Numbered from the stretch's first letter, positions 39,201 to 48,720 are shown. The stretch: DNA of 64,000 nt from Massilia phyllostachyos (GCF_021044825.1 NZ_JAJNOC010000006.1:186001-250000), one strand, 5' to 3'. Numbers and translations: made by a program. Notes: generated from the letters alone by a model not told the origin.

Positions 39201-41858
39201 TCAGGCGATTTTCTTCGCCGCCGGCTTCCTCACCGCCGACTTCGCCGCCGCCTTCCTGGCCGGCGCCTTCGCCGCGGCCTTGGCTGCCGGTTTCGCGGCC
39301 GCCTTGCGCGCCACCTTCACCGGCTCTGCCGCGCCCTCGGCGCCCTCGGCGCCATCGCCTTCAGCCGCCTTGCCCTTCGCCCCCGGCTTGGCCTTGCGCT
39401 CCTCGAACTCGAAGCTGATCTTGCCATCCTTCCCGCGCACCAGGAAGGCCTTGAACGCACGGCGCGTACGCTGCGACACGAAGCCCGGCAGCAGGTCGGT
39501 CTTGCCTTCGTTGAGCAGCTTGGCCATCTGCTCGGGCAGGATTTCCTGCTGCAGGATGATGCGGCCGCTGCGGAAGTCGCACGTCTTCGGCTTCGCGACC
39601 TGGTGTTCGCACACATAGGCCAGGCCCATCTCGTAGACGCCGCCGTTGCACTTCGGGCACGGCCCTAACGGGGTCTGGCCGGTGAAGTCGACGCCCTCGC
39701 CTTCTTCGCCCTCGTCCTGGTCCTGGCCGAAGTCGAACTCCAGCTTGAAGTTCTTGATCTCTTCGTCGCGCACGATGCGCAGGATCGCCGCGAACGGGCG
39801 GCCCATCTTGGAGCGGAAGCCCTGCAGCGGGCCGATGGTGCGGTCCCTCAGGAGCTGCTCGACTTCCTCGATCTCGAACTGGCGGCTGCCCGGCGTTTTC
39901 GACATCGAGAAGTCGCACTTGGTGCAGGCGAAGCGGCGGTAGTTTTCCTTGACCACGCCGCCGCAGTTCGGGCACGGCGTCGAGAGGGTCGCGTAGTCGC
40001 CGGGGATGGTCTCGTTGTCGTATTCCTTGGCGCGCTTGACGATAATCTGCGTCATCTGCTGGATCTCGCGCATGAATTCGTCGCGCGAAATTTTGCCCTT
40101 CTCCATCTGCGAGAGCTTGAACTCCCACTCGCCCGTCAGTTCCGGCGCGGTGAGTTCGTTCACGCCGAGGCCGCGCAGCAAGGTCATGAGCTGCGACGCC
40201 TTCGCGGTCGGGATCAGTTCGCGGCCTTCGCGCACCAGGTACTTCTCGGTCAGCAGGCCCTCGATGATGGCCGCGCGGGTGGCCGGCGTGCCGAGGCCCT
40301 TGCCGGCCATGGCGTCGCGCAGCTCGTCGGAGTCGACCAGCTTGCCCGCGCCTTCCATGGCGGAGAGCAGCGTCGCCTCCGTATAGCGTGCGGGCGGTTT
40401 CGTGACCAGGCCGTTCGGCGTGACCTTGTCGGCCAGGACCTTCTCGCCCTTCTGCACCGGCACGAGATTCGCGCCGTCCTTGTCGTCCTGCGACTCCTTG
40501 CCGTAGATCTGCAGCCAACCGGGGTTGGTCATCACCTTGCCCTCGGTCTTGAACTGGTGGCCCGAGACTTCGGTGAAGCGGGTCGTGACCAGGAACTCGG
40601 CCGGCGGGAAGAACACGGCCAGGAAGCGGCGCGTGACCAGGTCGTACAGCTTCTGTTCCGGCTCGGTCAGGTTCTTTGGAATCACGCCGGTCGGGATGAT
40701 GGCGAAGTGGTCCGAAATTTTCGTGTTGTCGAAGATGCGCTTGTTCGGCTTGACCCAGCCGTTCTTCAGCACCTGCTTCGAGAATTGCTGGTAGTTGTTG
40801 GTGTCGTTCAGCGACTCCATCGTGCTCTTCACGGTCGCGATGTAGTCTTCCGGCAGGTGGCGCGAATCGGTACGCGGGTAGGTCAGCACCTTGTGCTTCT
40901 CATACAGCGCCTGGGCCAGGCCGAGGGTGTTCTTGGCCGAGAAGCCGAAGCGGCCGTTGGCCTCGCGTTGCAAGGACGTCAGGTCGAACAGGGCCGGCGC
41001 CATCGAGGTGGTCGGCTTCGATTCCTCGGTGACCACGCCCTGCTTGCCGCGGCAGGCGGCGACGATCGATTCGGCGGCAGCACGGCTCCACAGGCGCTCG
41101 GCGCGCTTCTCGGGATCGTTCTCGTCCTTCTTGAATTTCTGGTCGAGCCAGCGCCCTTCGTAGACGCCGGCGGCGCACACGAACTCGGCGCGCACTTCCC
41201 AGTAGTCGCGCGGGACGAACTTCTTGATCTTCTCTTCGCGCTCGACCACGATCGACAGGGTCGGGGTCTGCACCCGGCCCACGGTGGTCAGGTAGAAGCC
41301 GCCCTCCTTCGAGTTGAAGGCGGTCATGGCGCGGGTGCCGTTGATGCCGATCAGCCAGTCGGCTTCCGAGCGGCAGCGCGCGGCGTCGGCCAGCGGCAGC
41401 ATCTCTTCGTCGCTGCGCAGGTTGGCGAAGCCTTCGCGGATCGCGCCCGGCGTCATCGACTGCAGCCACAGGCGTTTCACCGGCTGCTTGGCCTTCGCGT
41501 TCTGGGCGATCAGGCGGAAGATGAGTTCTCCTTCGCGTCCCGCGTCACATGCGTTGATCAGGGTGCTCACGTCCTTGCGCTTGATCAGCTTGTTCAAGAC
41601 CTTCAGGCGCGATTCGGTCTTGGCGATCGGGTTCAGCGCGAAGTACGGCGGGATCATCGGCAGGTGCGTGAAGCTCCATTTGCCGCGCTTGACGTCGTAC
41701 TCTTCCGGCACCGCGATCTCGAGCAGGTGGCCGACCGCGGATGACAGGATGTATTGGTCCGACTCGAAGTACTCATCGTGCTTGGTGAAGCCGCCCAGCG
41801 TCTTCGCGATGTCGTTCGCGACCGACGGCTTCTCGGCGATGATGAGGGATTTGGTCAT
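39201..41858 (-). CDS. topB: DNA topoisomerase III with basic C-terminal tail
   Basis: An 885-residue type IA topoisomerase that decatenates DNA. The TOPRIM start reads KSLIIAEKPSVANDIAKTLG with the DAGREGELIFR acidic cluster, and the active Tyr is in VLTYPRTDSRHLP. Two zinc-ribbon-like parts follow (CPNCGGVVKENYRRFACTKC and CPKCNGGVYEMG). The last 60 residues are an Ala/Lys-rich tail of KAAAK-type repeats, which lengthens it well beyond the roughly 650 residues of the E. coli enzyme. In many betaproteobacteria topB follows smg; here smg lies 21 kb away. Confidence 0.95.
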   Translation of the reverse strand: MTKSLIIAEKPSVANDIAKTLGGFTKHDEYFESDQYILSSAVGHLLEIAVPEEYDVKRGKWSFTHLPMIPPYFALNPIAKTESRLKVLNKLIKRKDVSTLINACDAGREGELIFRLIAQNAKAKQPVKRLWLQSMTPGAIREGFANLRSDEEMLPLADAARCRSEADWLIGINGTRAMTAFNSKEGGFYLTTVGRVQTPTLSIVVEREEKIKKFVPRDYWEVRAEFVCAAGVYEGRWLDQKFKKDENDPEKRAERLWSRAAAESIVAACRGKQGVVTEESKPTTSMAPALFDLTSLQREANGRFGFSAKNTLGLAQALYEKHKVLTYPRTDSRHLPEDYIATVKSTMESLNDTNNYQQFSKQVLKNGWVKPNKRIFDNTKISDHFAIIPTGVIPKNLTEPEQKLYDLVTRRFLAVFFPPAEFLVTTRFTEVSGHQFKTEGKVMTNPGWLQIYGKESQDDKDGANLVPVQKGEKVLADKVTPNGLVTKPPARYTEATLLSAMEGAGKLVDSDELRDAMAGKGLGTPATRAAIIEGLLTEKYLVREGRELIPTAKASQLMTLLRGLGVNELTAPELTGEWEFKLSQMEKGKISRDEFMREIQQMTQIIVKRAKEYDNETIPGDYATLSTPCPNCGGVVKENYRRFACTKCDFSMSKTPGSRQFEIEEVEQLLRDRTIGPLQGFRSKMGRPFAAILRIVRDEEIKNFKLEFDFGQDQDEGEEGEGVDFTGQTPLGPCPKCNGGVYEMGLAYVCEHQVAKPKTCDFRSGRIILQQEILPEQMAKLLNEGKTDLLPGFVSQRTRRAFKAFLVRGKDGKISFEFEERKAKPGAKGKAAEGDGAEGAEGAAEPVKVARKAAAKPAAKAAAKAPARKAAAKSAVRKPAAKKIA

Positions 41859-42129
41859 AGTGATTCTCGGGTGCTCTATATATAAGGGGCTTTTTCCCGC
41901 GCATCATACATGCTTGCGGGCCGGACCGTCGTGAAGCCGTAGTGTCCGAATAGTAACAATCTGGATTAAGCGGCCAATGATAAGCGCGATGCCGCGCCTC
42001 CCGCAAGTGCACACACCTGCACCATTTCGGCCCGTCCTCTCCCTTCTCCCCTCCCTTTTCCCGTCGCCGCCCTCTCATGGGGCGCTGATCGTGCACGAAA
42101 TAAATGCCGCAAGTGCACATAAATTTCCG

Positions 42130-42158
42130 TTGACTTTGCCTTTTCACCGACCAATAAT
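42130..42158 (+). promoter_or_regulatory. Promoter of the gentisate operon
   Basis: A -35 TTGACT (42130-42135) and -10 AATAAT (42153-42158) are separated by 17 bp, about 75 bp before the first ATG of the operon. They lie directly upstream of the paired TGAGCGCG/CGCGCTCA sites. The rest of the 375-bp gap 41859-42234 holds the topB upstream region and no gene. Confidence 0.7.
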
Positions 42159-42173
42159 GAATCAGTTCAAAAA

Positions 42174-42203
42174 TGAGCGCGTTATAAGAATAAAGCGCGC
42201 TCA
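42174..42203. promoter_or_regulatory. Inverted operator half-sites before the gentisate operon
   Basis: TGAGCGCG (42174-42181) and CGCGCTCA (42196-42203) are exact inverted copies 14 bp apart, starting 15 bp after the -10 box, so bound repressor would cover the transcription start. The same core occurs as a fused palindrome GAGCGCGCTC at 48678-48687, next to the TetR gene of this cluster. Confidence 0.75.
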
Positions 42204-42234
42204 ATGTTTAAGTTGAGAGTGTGAGGAGCACAAC

Positions 42235-43110
42235 ATGAAGATCTGCCGTTTCAATGACAACCGCGTCGGCCTGGTCGAAGGCGACCGCGTGTACGACGTC
42301 ACCGCCATCACCGCCGAGCTGCCGGGCTTGACGTGGCCGGTGGCGCCGGGCGACGTCCTGATCGCCCACCTGGACGGCCTGAAGGACAAGATGCTGGCGC
42401 TGCGCGAACGCGCCACCCCGCTGGCGCTGGCGGACGTGAAGCTGCTCAGCCCCGTGGCCAACCCGTCGAAGATCATCGCCGCGCCGCTGAACTACCAGCT
42501 GCACGTGGCCGAATCGGCTGCCGACAGCGGCATCCACAACGGCGTGCACCTGCCGTCCTACGAAGGCTTCGCGTCGCCGGTGGCCAAGTTCGGCGTGTTC
42601 CTGAAGTCGCCGTCCTCGATCGTCGGCGCCGGCGAAGGCGTGAAGATCGCCTACCCCGGCCGCCGCAACGACCACGAGGTCGAGCTGGCCGTCGTCATCG
42701 GCAAGCAGTGCAAGGACGTCAGCCGCGAGGATGCCTTCGGCGTGATCGCCGGCTACGCGATCGGCCTGGACATGACGGTGCGCGGCCCGGAAGACCGCAG
42801 CTACCGCAAATCGGCCGACACCTATTCGGTGCTGGGCCCCTACCTGACCACCCGCGACGAGATCGCCGACCCGGACAACCTGGACTTCTCGATCACGGTG
42901 AACGGCGAGCCGCGCCAGAAGGCCAACACGCGCGACCTGATCACCAAGACGGCCGAGCTGATCGAAGTGGCTTCCCGCGCCTATACCCTCTACCCGGGCG
43001 ACATCATCTATACCGGCACCCCGGAAGGCGTGAACAGCATCGTCGGCGGCGACGTGATGCACGCCGAGATCGAAGGCCTGGGCCACATGGACGTCGCGGT
43101 GCGCGACTGA
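42235..43110 (+). CDS. FAH-family hydrolase, probable maleylpyruvate hydrolase
   Basis: A 291-residue fumarylacetoacetate-hydrolase-fold enzyme. The metal site is in NDHEVELAVVIGK (Glu148, Glu150), with GYAIGLDMTVRG and IIYTGTPEGV as further family marks. Next to a gentisate dioxygenase it should hydrolyse the ring-cleavage product, either maleylpyruvate directly or fumarylpyruvate after isomerisation. No glutathione-dependent isomerase gene is present, and a maleate-hydratase-like pair is, so I favour direct hydrolysis to maleate and pyruvate. First gene of the operon; a GAGGAG lies before its ATG. Confidence 0.85.
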   Translation: MKICRFNDNRVGLVEGDRVYDVTAITAELPGLTWPVAPGDVLIAHLDGLKDKMLALRERATPLALADVKLLSPVANPSKIIAAPLNYQLHVAESAADSGIHNGVHLPSYEGFASPVAKFGVFLKSPSSIVGAGEGVKIAYPGRRNDHEVELAVVIGKQCKDVSREDAFGVIAGYAIGLDMTVRGPEDRSYRKSADTYSVLGPYLTTRDEIADPDNLDFSITVNGEPRQKANTRDLITKTAELIEVASRAYTLYPGDIIYTGTPEGVNSIVGGDVMHAEIEGLGHMDVAVRD

Positions 43111-43120
43111 GGCGAACGCC

Positions 43121-44158
43121 ATGAACGCTCCAGACAACACCAACCTCGCCGCGCGCCAGGACTTCTACAAGCGCATCGACGTGCAACACCTGGCGCCGCT
43201 GTGGGAACAGCTGCACAGCCTGGTGACCCCGACGCCGAAGTCGGCCTGCCGCCCGGTGCACTGGTCCTATGCGGCCGTGCGCACGCACCTGGACGAAGCC
43301 GGCCGCCTGATCACGGCCGAGGAAGCGGTGCGCCGCGTGCTGATCCTCGAGAACCCGGGCCTGCGCGGCCAGGCCGCGGCCACGACTTCGCTGTACGCCG
43401 GCCTGCAGATGATCCTGCCGGGCGAGATCGCGCCGCCGCACCGTCACACCCAGGCGGCGATCCGCCTGATCCTGGAAGGCGAAGGCGCGTATACCGCGGT
43501 CGACGGCGAGAAGACCCTGATGCAGCGCGGCGACTTCGTCATCACCCCGGCCTGGCACTGGCACGAACACGGCAACGAGACCGAGGCGCCGATGGTCTGG
43601 CTCGACGGCCTGGACGTGCCGCTGGTCGCCATGCTCGACGCCAGCTTCGCCCAGAACGCCGACCAGGCGCCGAAGGAAAAGCGCAACGGCGGCGAGAGCA
43701 AGGCTCGCTTCGGCAGCAACCTGCTGCCGGTCGATTACGTCGCCCCGACGCCGGCGTCGCCGCTGTTCAAGTACCCGTATGCGCAAGCGCTGGACGCGCT
43801 GCGCACCATCGCGGCAGGCAATGCGCCGGACGCCTGCCACGGGCACAAGCTGCGCTATGCGAACCCGGTCACGGGCGGCTATCCGATGCCGACCATGGGC
43901 GCCTTCATCCAGCTGCTACCGGATGGCTTGGCGACGCAAGGCTACCGCTGCTCGAGCGGCACCGTGTTCGCCGTGATCGACGGCGCGCTCGAAGTCGAGA
44001 TTGGCGACATGCGTTTCACGGCGCAGCCGAACGACGTCTTCGTCGTCCCCAGCTGGGCCGAACACCGTTTCACGGCGCAAGGCGAGACCACGGTCTTCAG
44101 CTTCTCCGACCGCCCGGTGCAGGAAGCACTGGGCCTGTGGCGGGAACAGCGCAACTGA
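43121..44158 (+). CDS. Gentisate 1,2-dioxygenase
   Basis: A 345-residue bicupin ring-cleaving dioxygenase. The N-terminal cupin carries the iron ligands in PPHRHTQAAIRLILEGEG (His107, His109) and WHWHEHGN (probably His148); the C-terminal cupin shows VFAVIDGALEVEIGD. It opens gentisate between C1 and C2 to give maleylpyruvate. Salicylate or hydroxynaphthoate dioxygenases share the fold, but the neighbours favour gentisate. It lies 10 nt after the hydrolase gene and 16 nt before the monooxygenase gene. Confidence 0.9.
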   Translation: MNAPDNTNLAARQDFYKRIDVQHLAPLWEQLHSLVTPTPKSACRPVHWSYAAVRTHLDEAGRLITAEEAVRRVLILENPGLRGQAAATTSLYAGLQMILPGEIAPPHRHTQAAIRLILEGEGAYTAVDGEKTLMQRGDFVITPAWHWHEHGNETEAPMVWLDGLDVPLVAMLDASFAQNADQAPKEKRNGGESKARFGSNLLPVDYVAPTPASPLFKYPYAQALDALRTIAAGNAPDACHGHKLRYANPVTGGYPMPTMGAFIQLLPDGLATQGYRCSSGTVFAVIDGALEVEIGDMRFTAQPNDVFVVPSWAEHRFTAQGETTVFSFSDRPVQEALGLWREQRN

Positions 44159-44174
44159 ATCTGAAAGCACCATC

Positions 44175-45377
44175 ATGAAAAAACACCCCGTAGTCATTTC
44201 TGGCGGCGGCCCGGTCGGCCTGGTCACCGCCCTTGCCATGGCCCGCCAGGGCGTCGAAGTCGTGCTGCTCGAATCGGAAGCCGCGATCCCGCAAGACCTG
44301 CGCGCCGGCACCTTCCACCCGCCGACCGTCGAGATGCTCGACGCGCTGGGCCTGGGCAAGCCGCTGCTGGAACAAGGCATCAAGGTGCCCGAGTGGCAGA
44401 TCCGCGACCGCCGCACCGGCGTGGTCGCCCAGTTCGACCTGGGCGTGCTGGCCGACGTCACGTCCCACCCTTTCCGCCTGCACTGCGAGCAGCACAAGCT
44501 CTCGACCATCGCTTACCAGGCCTTGCAGGACTATCCGAACGTGCGTGTGCTGTTCGGCCACCGCTGCACCGGCTTCACCCAGGACGCGGACGGCGTCACG
44601 GTGGCGCTCAGCACGCCGGATGGCGATAACGAGATCCGCGCCAGCTTCCTGGTCGGCACCGACGGCGCCCGCAGCACCGTGCGCAAGGCGATGCAGGTCG
44701 AGTTCGAGGGCTTCACCTGGCCCGAGCGCTTCCTGGTGTTCGCCACGCCCTACGACTTGCGCGAACAGGGCTTCACCGGCAATGCCTACATCGCCGATCC
44801 GGACGAGTGGTGCGCGATCTTCATCCAGCCGCACAAGGGTCCGCCGGGCATCTGGCGCATCGCCTTCCCGACCGATCCGGAAATGAGCGAAGAGCAGATC
44901 CTGTCGGACGCGTTTGTCCAGAGCCGCATCCAGGGCTTCCTGGACCCAAGCCGCGAATACGAAATCGCCTACCGCAGCGTCTACCGCGTGCACCAGCGCG
45001 TGGCCAGCGACTTCCGCGAAGGACGCGTGCTGATCGCGGGCGACGCCGCCCACGTCAACAATCCGCTCGGCGGCATGGGCCTGAACAGCGGCATCCATGA
45101 CGGCGTCAACCTCGCCGGCAAGCTGGTCGACGTGCTGGAAGGCGCCTCGCTTGAACTGCTGGACCGCTACACGCGCCAGCGCCGCTTGACCAACATCGAG
45201 TACGTGCAGGCGATCACGATCCGCAACAAGCGCTTGCTGGAAGAGCGCGATCCCGAGGTGCGCCGCGAGCGCCTGGACGAGCTGCGCATGACGGCGGCCG
45301 ATCCGGTCAAGGCGCGCGAGTACCTGCTCAACTCCTCGATGATCAACAGCGTGCGGCGCGCCAGCGAGATCCAGTAG
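44175..45377 (+). CDS. FAD-dependent aromatic monooxygenase
   Basis: A 400-residue hydroxylase of the p-hydroxybenzoate-hydroxylase fold. FAD motifs are SGGGPVGLVTALAMARQG at the start, LVGTDGARSTVRK (DG motif) and VLIAGDAAHVNNPLGGMGLN (GD motif). In this setting it probably makes gentisate by para-hydroxylating a hydroxybenzoate, for example 3-hydroxybenzoate 6-hydroxylation or salicylate 5-hydroxylation; the sequence alone does not decide. I use the ATG at 44175. An 8-bp inverted repeat CCGCCTGC/GCAGGCGG (45390-45428) follows it. Confidence 0.85.
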   Translation: MKKHPVVISGGGPVGLVTALAMARQGVEVVLLESEAAIPQDLRAGTFHPPTVEMLDALGLGKPLLEQGIKVPEWQIRDRRTGVVAQFDLGVLADVTSHPFRLHCEQHKLSTIAYQALQDYPNVRVLFGHRCTGFTQDADGVTVALSTPDGDNEIRASFLVGTDGARSTVRKAMQVEFEGFTWPERFLVFATPYDLREQGFTGNAYIADPDEWCAIFIQPHKGPPGIWRIAFPTDPEMSEEQILSDAFVQSRIQGFLDPSREYEIAYRSVYRVHQRVASDFREGRVLIAGDAAHVNNPLGGMGLNSGIHDGVNLAGKLVDVLEGASLELLDRYTRQRRLTNIEYVQAITIRNKRLLEERDPEVRRERLDELRMTAADPVKAREYLLNSSMINSVRRASEIQ

Positions 45378-45459
45378 TGGTAACAACGACCGCCTGCAAT
45401 CAGAGCGTCCAAGACGCCGGGCAGGCGGATGACAACAGCAGTATGGAGGAGATCCGACA

Positions 45460-46569
45460 ATGCACAGCAAGAGCACCCTCGCGCTTGCCATCGGCGCCGC
45501 GTGCGCCGTCCTGGCCGGCGCCGCCGGCGCGCAGACGCGCGTCGAATTGTACGGGAGCGTGGACGCGGGCGTCAGCTACGTGAACAACGCCCGCGGCAAC
45601 GGCCAGACCCTGGTCGACAGCGGCAACCGCTCGCCCGACCGCTTCGGCATTCGCGGCAGCGAAGACCTGGGCGGCGGCTACCAGGCCCTGTTCGGCATAG
45701 AGAGCGGCTTCAGTCTCGACACCGGCGCCCAGAAGAACCCTAACAAGCTGTTCCAGCGCCGCACCTTCGTCGGCCTGAGCGGCCCGATCGGCACTGTCAG
45801 CCTGGGCCACATGCCCGACTTCATGTACGACTACCTGCGCTTCCAGAGCAACGGGATCATGGGCTCGGCCTACTTCTTCCATCCCGGGAACCTGGACAAC
45901 CAGGCCAACCAGTTCCAGATCGATAATGCGGTGCGCTACGAGACCCCGGTCATGCGCGGCTTCAAGTTCGGCGCGATGGTCGGCGCCGGCGAGCAGCCGG
46001 AATCGTCGGTCAAGGGCCGCCACTACAGCCTGGGCGCGCAATATGCGAGCGGCCCGCTGAAGGCCAACCTGGCCTACACCAAGTCGCGCGACCGCGCCTT
46101 CAACCTGGGCGCCACCCTCGGCCTGCCGAGCGTGCTGGGGCAGGCCCTGTCGAGCGACCCAAGTGCCGTGGATGCCAAGTACGCGAACTTCAACGCCGAC
46201 CGCGTGACCAGCTTCGGCGCCACCGGCAGCTACACGATTGGACGCTTCACCCCGCACGCGATGGTGTCCAGCGTGAAGCTGGAGACCCGCGCCGGCGCGG
46301 AGACCCAGCGCAACGTGGAACTCGGCACCGACTACGCGCTCACGCCCGCCGATACGCTGGGCGTGTCGGTCGCGACCTCGAAGTTCGGCGAGGTGCGCTG
46401 GGACCAGTTCAACGTGATCAATATGTATCGTTTCTCGAAGCGCACCACCCTGTACGGCGCCGTCGCCTTCCAGAAGGCGAAGAACGGGGTCGCGGTGATC
46501 CAGGGCCTGGCGCCGTCGAGCACCGACAAGCAGGTGGTGAGCCGCATCGGCCTGCACCATCTCTTCTGA
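45460..46569 (+). CDS. Outer-membrane porin (Gram-negative porin family)
   Basis: A 369-residue general porin with a signal peptide (MHSKSTLALAIGAACAVLAG to AGAQT) and the typical opening RVELYGSVDAGVSYVNN, followed by DRFGIRGSEDLGGGYQALFG. It ends in GLHHLF, with the C-terminal Phe used by the BAM complex. In the operon it probably admits the aromatic acid across the outer membrane. A strong GGAGGAG precedes its ATG. Confidence 0.92.
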   Translation: MHSKSTLALAIGAACAVLAGAAGAQTRVELYGSVDAGVSYVNNARGNGQTLVDSGNRSPDRFGIRGSEDLGGGYQALFGIESGFSLDTGAQKNPNKLFQRRTFVGLSGPIGTVSLGHMPDFMYDYLRFQSNGIMGSAYFFHPGNLDNQANQFQIDNAVRYETPVMRGFKFGAMVGAGEQPESSVKGRHYSLGAQYASGPLKANLAYTKSRDRAFNLGATLGLPSVLGQALSSDPSAVDAKYANFNADRVTSFGATGSYTIGRFTPHAMVSSVKLETRAGAETQRNVELGTDYALTPADTLGVSVATSKFGEVRWDQFNVINMYRFSKRTTLYGAVAFQKAKNGVAVIQGLAPSSTDKQVVSRIGLHHLF

Positions 46570-46591
46570 ACGCATGACGTAGGATACCCAT

Positions 46592-47956
46592 ATGAATTCG
46601 ACGCTCAACAAACTGGACGTGGTCGAGCTGCTCGACAACGCCAAGATCTCCCGTTTCCACATCAAGCTGATCATCTGGTCCTTCCTGATCATGGTGGTCG
46701 ACGGCTTCGACCTGCAGGCGATCGGCTACGTGGCGCCTTCCCTGATCAAGGAATGGGGCCTGAACCGCGCCGCCTTCGGCTCGGCCTTCTCGGCCGGCCT
46801 GGTCGGCATGATGATCGGCGCGACCCAGGGCGGCACGCTCGGCGACCGCCTGGGCCGCAAGCGCACGGTGCTGGCCGGCGTGGTGTGGTTCGGCGTCTTC
46901 ACCCTGGTCACCGCCTGGGTCGAAGGCCTCACCGGCCTGGTGCTGCTGCGCTTCCTGGCCGGCATCGGCCTCGGTTGCGCGGTGCCGAACGCGATCGCGC
47001 TGAACACGGAATATGCACCGAAGCGCCTGCGCGCGACCATGGTTACCGTGATGTTCCTCGGTTACACCATCGGCGCGGCCCTCGGCGGCGCCGCGGCGGC
47101 GATCCTGATCCCGCGCTTCGGCTGGCCGTCGGTGTTCATTGCCGGCGGCGTGGCGCCGCTGGTGGTGGCGCTGCTGTGCATGAAGTACCTGCCGGAGTCG
47201 GTGCGCTTCCAGCTCCTGCGCGGCAACCGCATCGACGCCGCGCGGCGCCAACTGCAGGCCTGGTTCCCGCAAGCCCGCATCGGCAAGGACACCCAGCTCG
47301 TGATGCACGAGGAGGTGCGTTCCGGCTATTCGCTGGGCCACCTGTTCAAGGAGGGCCGCGCGCCCTTCACCGTGCTGCTGTGGATCTGCTTCATCGCCAA
47401 CCTGGTGACCCTGCACTTCATCGCCAACTGGCTGCCGACCGTGATCGAAAGCACCGGCGTGCCGCTGCAGCGTGCGGTGATCGTGACCTCGCTGTTCCAG
47501 GTCGGCGGCACCTTGGGCGGCATCATCATCAGCCGCCTGCTCGACCGCGGCAGCCTGGTGCCGCTGGTCGGCTTCTTCGCCATGGCGGCCCTGATGATCG
47601 CCGCGATCGGCATGTTCAGCAGCAGCGAGACGATGCTGGAAGTGATCGTGTTCGGCGCCGGCCTGTTCGTGGTCGGCACCCAGTTCGGCCTGAACGCGCT
47701 GGCCGGCAGCTCCTACCCGACCTTCATCCGCTCGACCGGCGTGGGCTGGGCGCTGGGCATCGGCCGCATCGGCTCGATCATGGGCCCGGCCGTGGGCGGC
47801 GTGCTGATCGCGATGAAGCTGCCGCTGCACCAGATCTTCCTGTGGGGCGCGACTCCGATGCTGGTCGGCTGCATCGCGTCCTTCATGCTGCTGCGCTTGC
47901 GCAAGGAAGCGATCCGCCAGGGGCAGGACCTGCAAGTCGTCGCCGGTTCGCATTGA
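46592..47956 (+). CDS. MFS aromatic-acid transporter (AAHS family)
   Basis: A 454-residue twelve-helix transporter. The motif VDGFDLQAIGYVAPSLIKEW in helix 1 and GDRLGRKRTVLAG in the loop between helices 2 and 3 are signatures of the aromatic acid:proton symporters (PcaK/BenK/MhbT type). It is the last gene of the plus-strand operon, 22 nt after the porin, and most likely imports the hydroxybenzoate or gentisate degraded by the neighbouring enzymes. Confidence 0.92.
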   Translation: MNSTLNKLDVVELLDNAKISRFHIKLIIWSFLIMVVDGFDLQAIGYVAPSLIKEWGLNRAAFGSAFSAGLVGMMIGATQGGTLGDRLGRKRTVLAGVVWFGVFTLVTAWVEGLTGLVLLRFLAGIGLGCAVPNAIALNTEYAPKRLRATMVTVMFLGYTIGAALGGAAAAILIPRFGWPSVFIAGGVAPLVVALLCMKYLPESVRFQLLRGNRIDAARRQLQAWFPQARIGKDTQLVMHEEVRSGYSLGHLFKEGRAPFTVLLWICFIANLVTLHFIANWLPTVIESTGVPLQRAVIVTSLFQVGGTLGGIIISRLLDRGSLVPLVGFFAMAALMIAAIGMFSSSETMLEVIVFGAGLFVVGTQFGLNALAGSSYPTFIRSTGVGWALGIGRIGSIMGPAVGGVLIAMKLPLHQIFLWGATPMLVGCIASFMLLRLRKEAIRQGQDLQVVAGSH

Positions 47957-47966
47957 ACCGGCATGG

Positions 47967-47994
47967 GCCGGCGCCGGGATTACCGGGCGCCGGC
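47967..47994. terminator. GC-rich inverted repeat between convergent genes
   Basis: GCCGGCGCC (47967-47975) and GGCGCCGGC (47986-47994) form a perfect 9-bp stem between the MFS gene and the end of the TetR gene, overlapping the last TetR codons. No T-run; possibly a bidirectional Rho-assisted terminator. Confidence 0.45.
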
Positions 47995-48642
47995 TTCGCC
48001 CTCGGCCGGCCGCACGCCGTGCAGGGCCAGCGACATCAGCTTGCGCAGGCGCGCCATGCCCTGTTCCACCTGCGGATCGTCCTGGTTCAGCCAGCGCCGC
48101 ACCTCGGTGAGGTAGATGGTCATGAACAGCGAGGCGATGTCGGCGGCGGCGTAGTCGCTGCCGATGCGCCCCGCGCGCTGCTTGGCGGCGATCAGGCTGG
48201 TGAGCAGTTCGCTGATGGTGCTGCGGCGCGCGTAAAAGCGCGCGGTTTCCGGACCCTGGCCCGAGCTCAGGGACAGGAAGTCGAAGGTCTCCTGCACCGC
48301 GGGACGGGCGATGCGCGGCTCGCTGGCCCAGTAGGCGTAGCGGCGCGCGAAGAAGGCGCTGAGCTGGTCGATCAGCGGACCTTCCCAGGTGGCCTCGGCC
48401 AGTTCGGCGTTCACCGCATCGAGGTCGTCGTTCACGATCATCATCAGGAGGTCGCGCTTGTCCTTGGCGTAGACGAACAGCGTGCCGATGGCGACGTCGG
48501 CGGCCTGGGCGATCTCGCGCGTGGTGGCGTCGTCGTAGCCCTTTTCGAGGAAGACGGCGCGCGCGGCCTGCTTGATGCGGCGGCGCTTCTCGAGCTTGCC
48601 GCGTTCGCGCAGGCCGAGCTTGGGGGGTTCTTGGGTAGGCAT
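47980..48642 (-). CDS. TetR-family regulator of the gentisate/maleate cluster
   Basis: A 220-residue regulator. The helix-turn-helix reads AARAVFLEKGYDDATTREIA then QAADVAIGTLFVYAKDKRDL. I start it at the ATG 48640-48642. It is divergent from the hydratase genes and convergent with the MFS gene. A palindrome GAGCGCGCTC lies 35 bp upstream of its ATG and matches the two half-sites in front of the hydrolase gene at 42.2 kb, so it probably represses both transcription units and itself, released by a pathway intermediate. Confidence 0.9.
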   Translation of the reverse strand: MPTQEPPKLGLRERGKLEKRRRIKQAARAVFLEKGYDDATTREIAQAADVAIGTLFVYAKDKRDLLMMIVNDDLDAVNAELAEATWEGPLIDQLSAFFARRYAYWASEPRIARPAVQETFDFLSLSSGQGPETARFYARRSTISELLTSLIAAKQRAGRIGSDYAAADIASLFMTIYLTEVRRWLNQDDPQVEQGMARLRKLMSLALHGVRPAEGEAGAR

Positions 48643-48677
48643 GCCGGAATTATAAGGCGGCGCCCTTCGCAAAAATA

Positions 48678-48687
48678 GAGCGCGCTC
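48678..48687. promoter_or_regulatory. Palindromic operator between TetR and hydratase genes
   Basis: GAGCGCGCTC is a perfect 10-bp palindrome embedded in AAAAATA and ATTTTT flanks that extend the symmetry. It shares the CGCGCTCA core with the sites at 42174-42203. Its position, 33 bp before the hydratase ATG, fits control of both divergent genes. Confidence 0.75.
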
Positions 48688-48720
48688 ATTTTTGATCAAG
48701 TTTTGTTGGAGAATCGCAGC

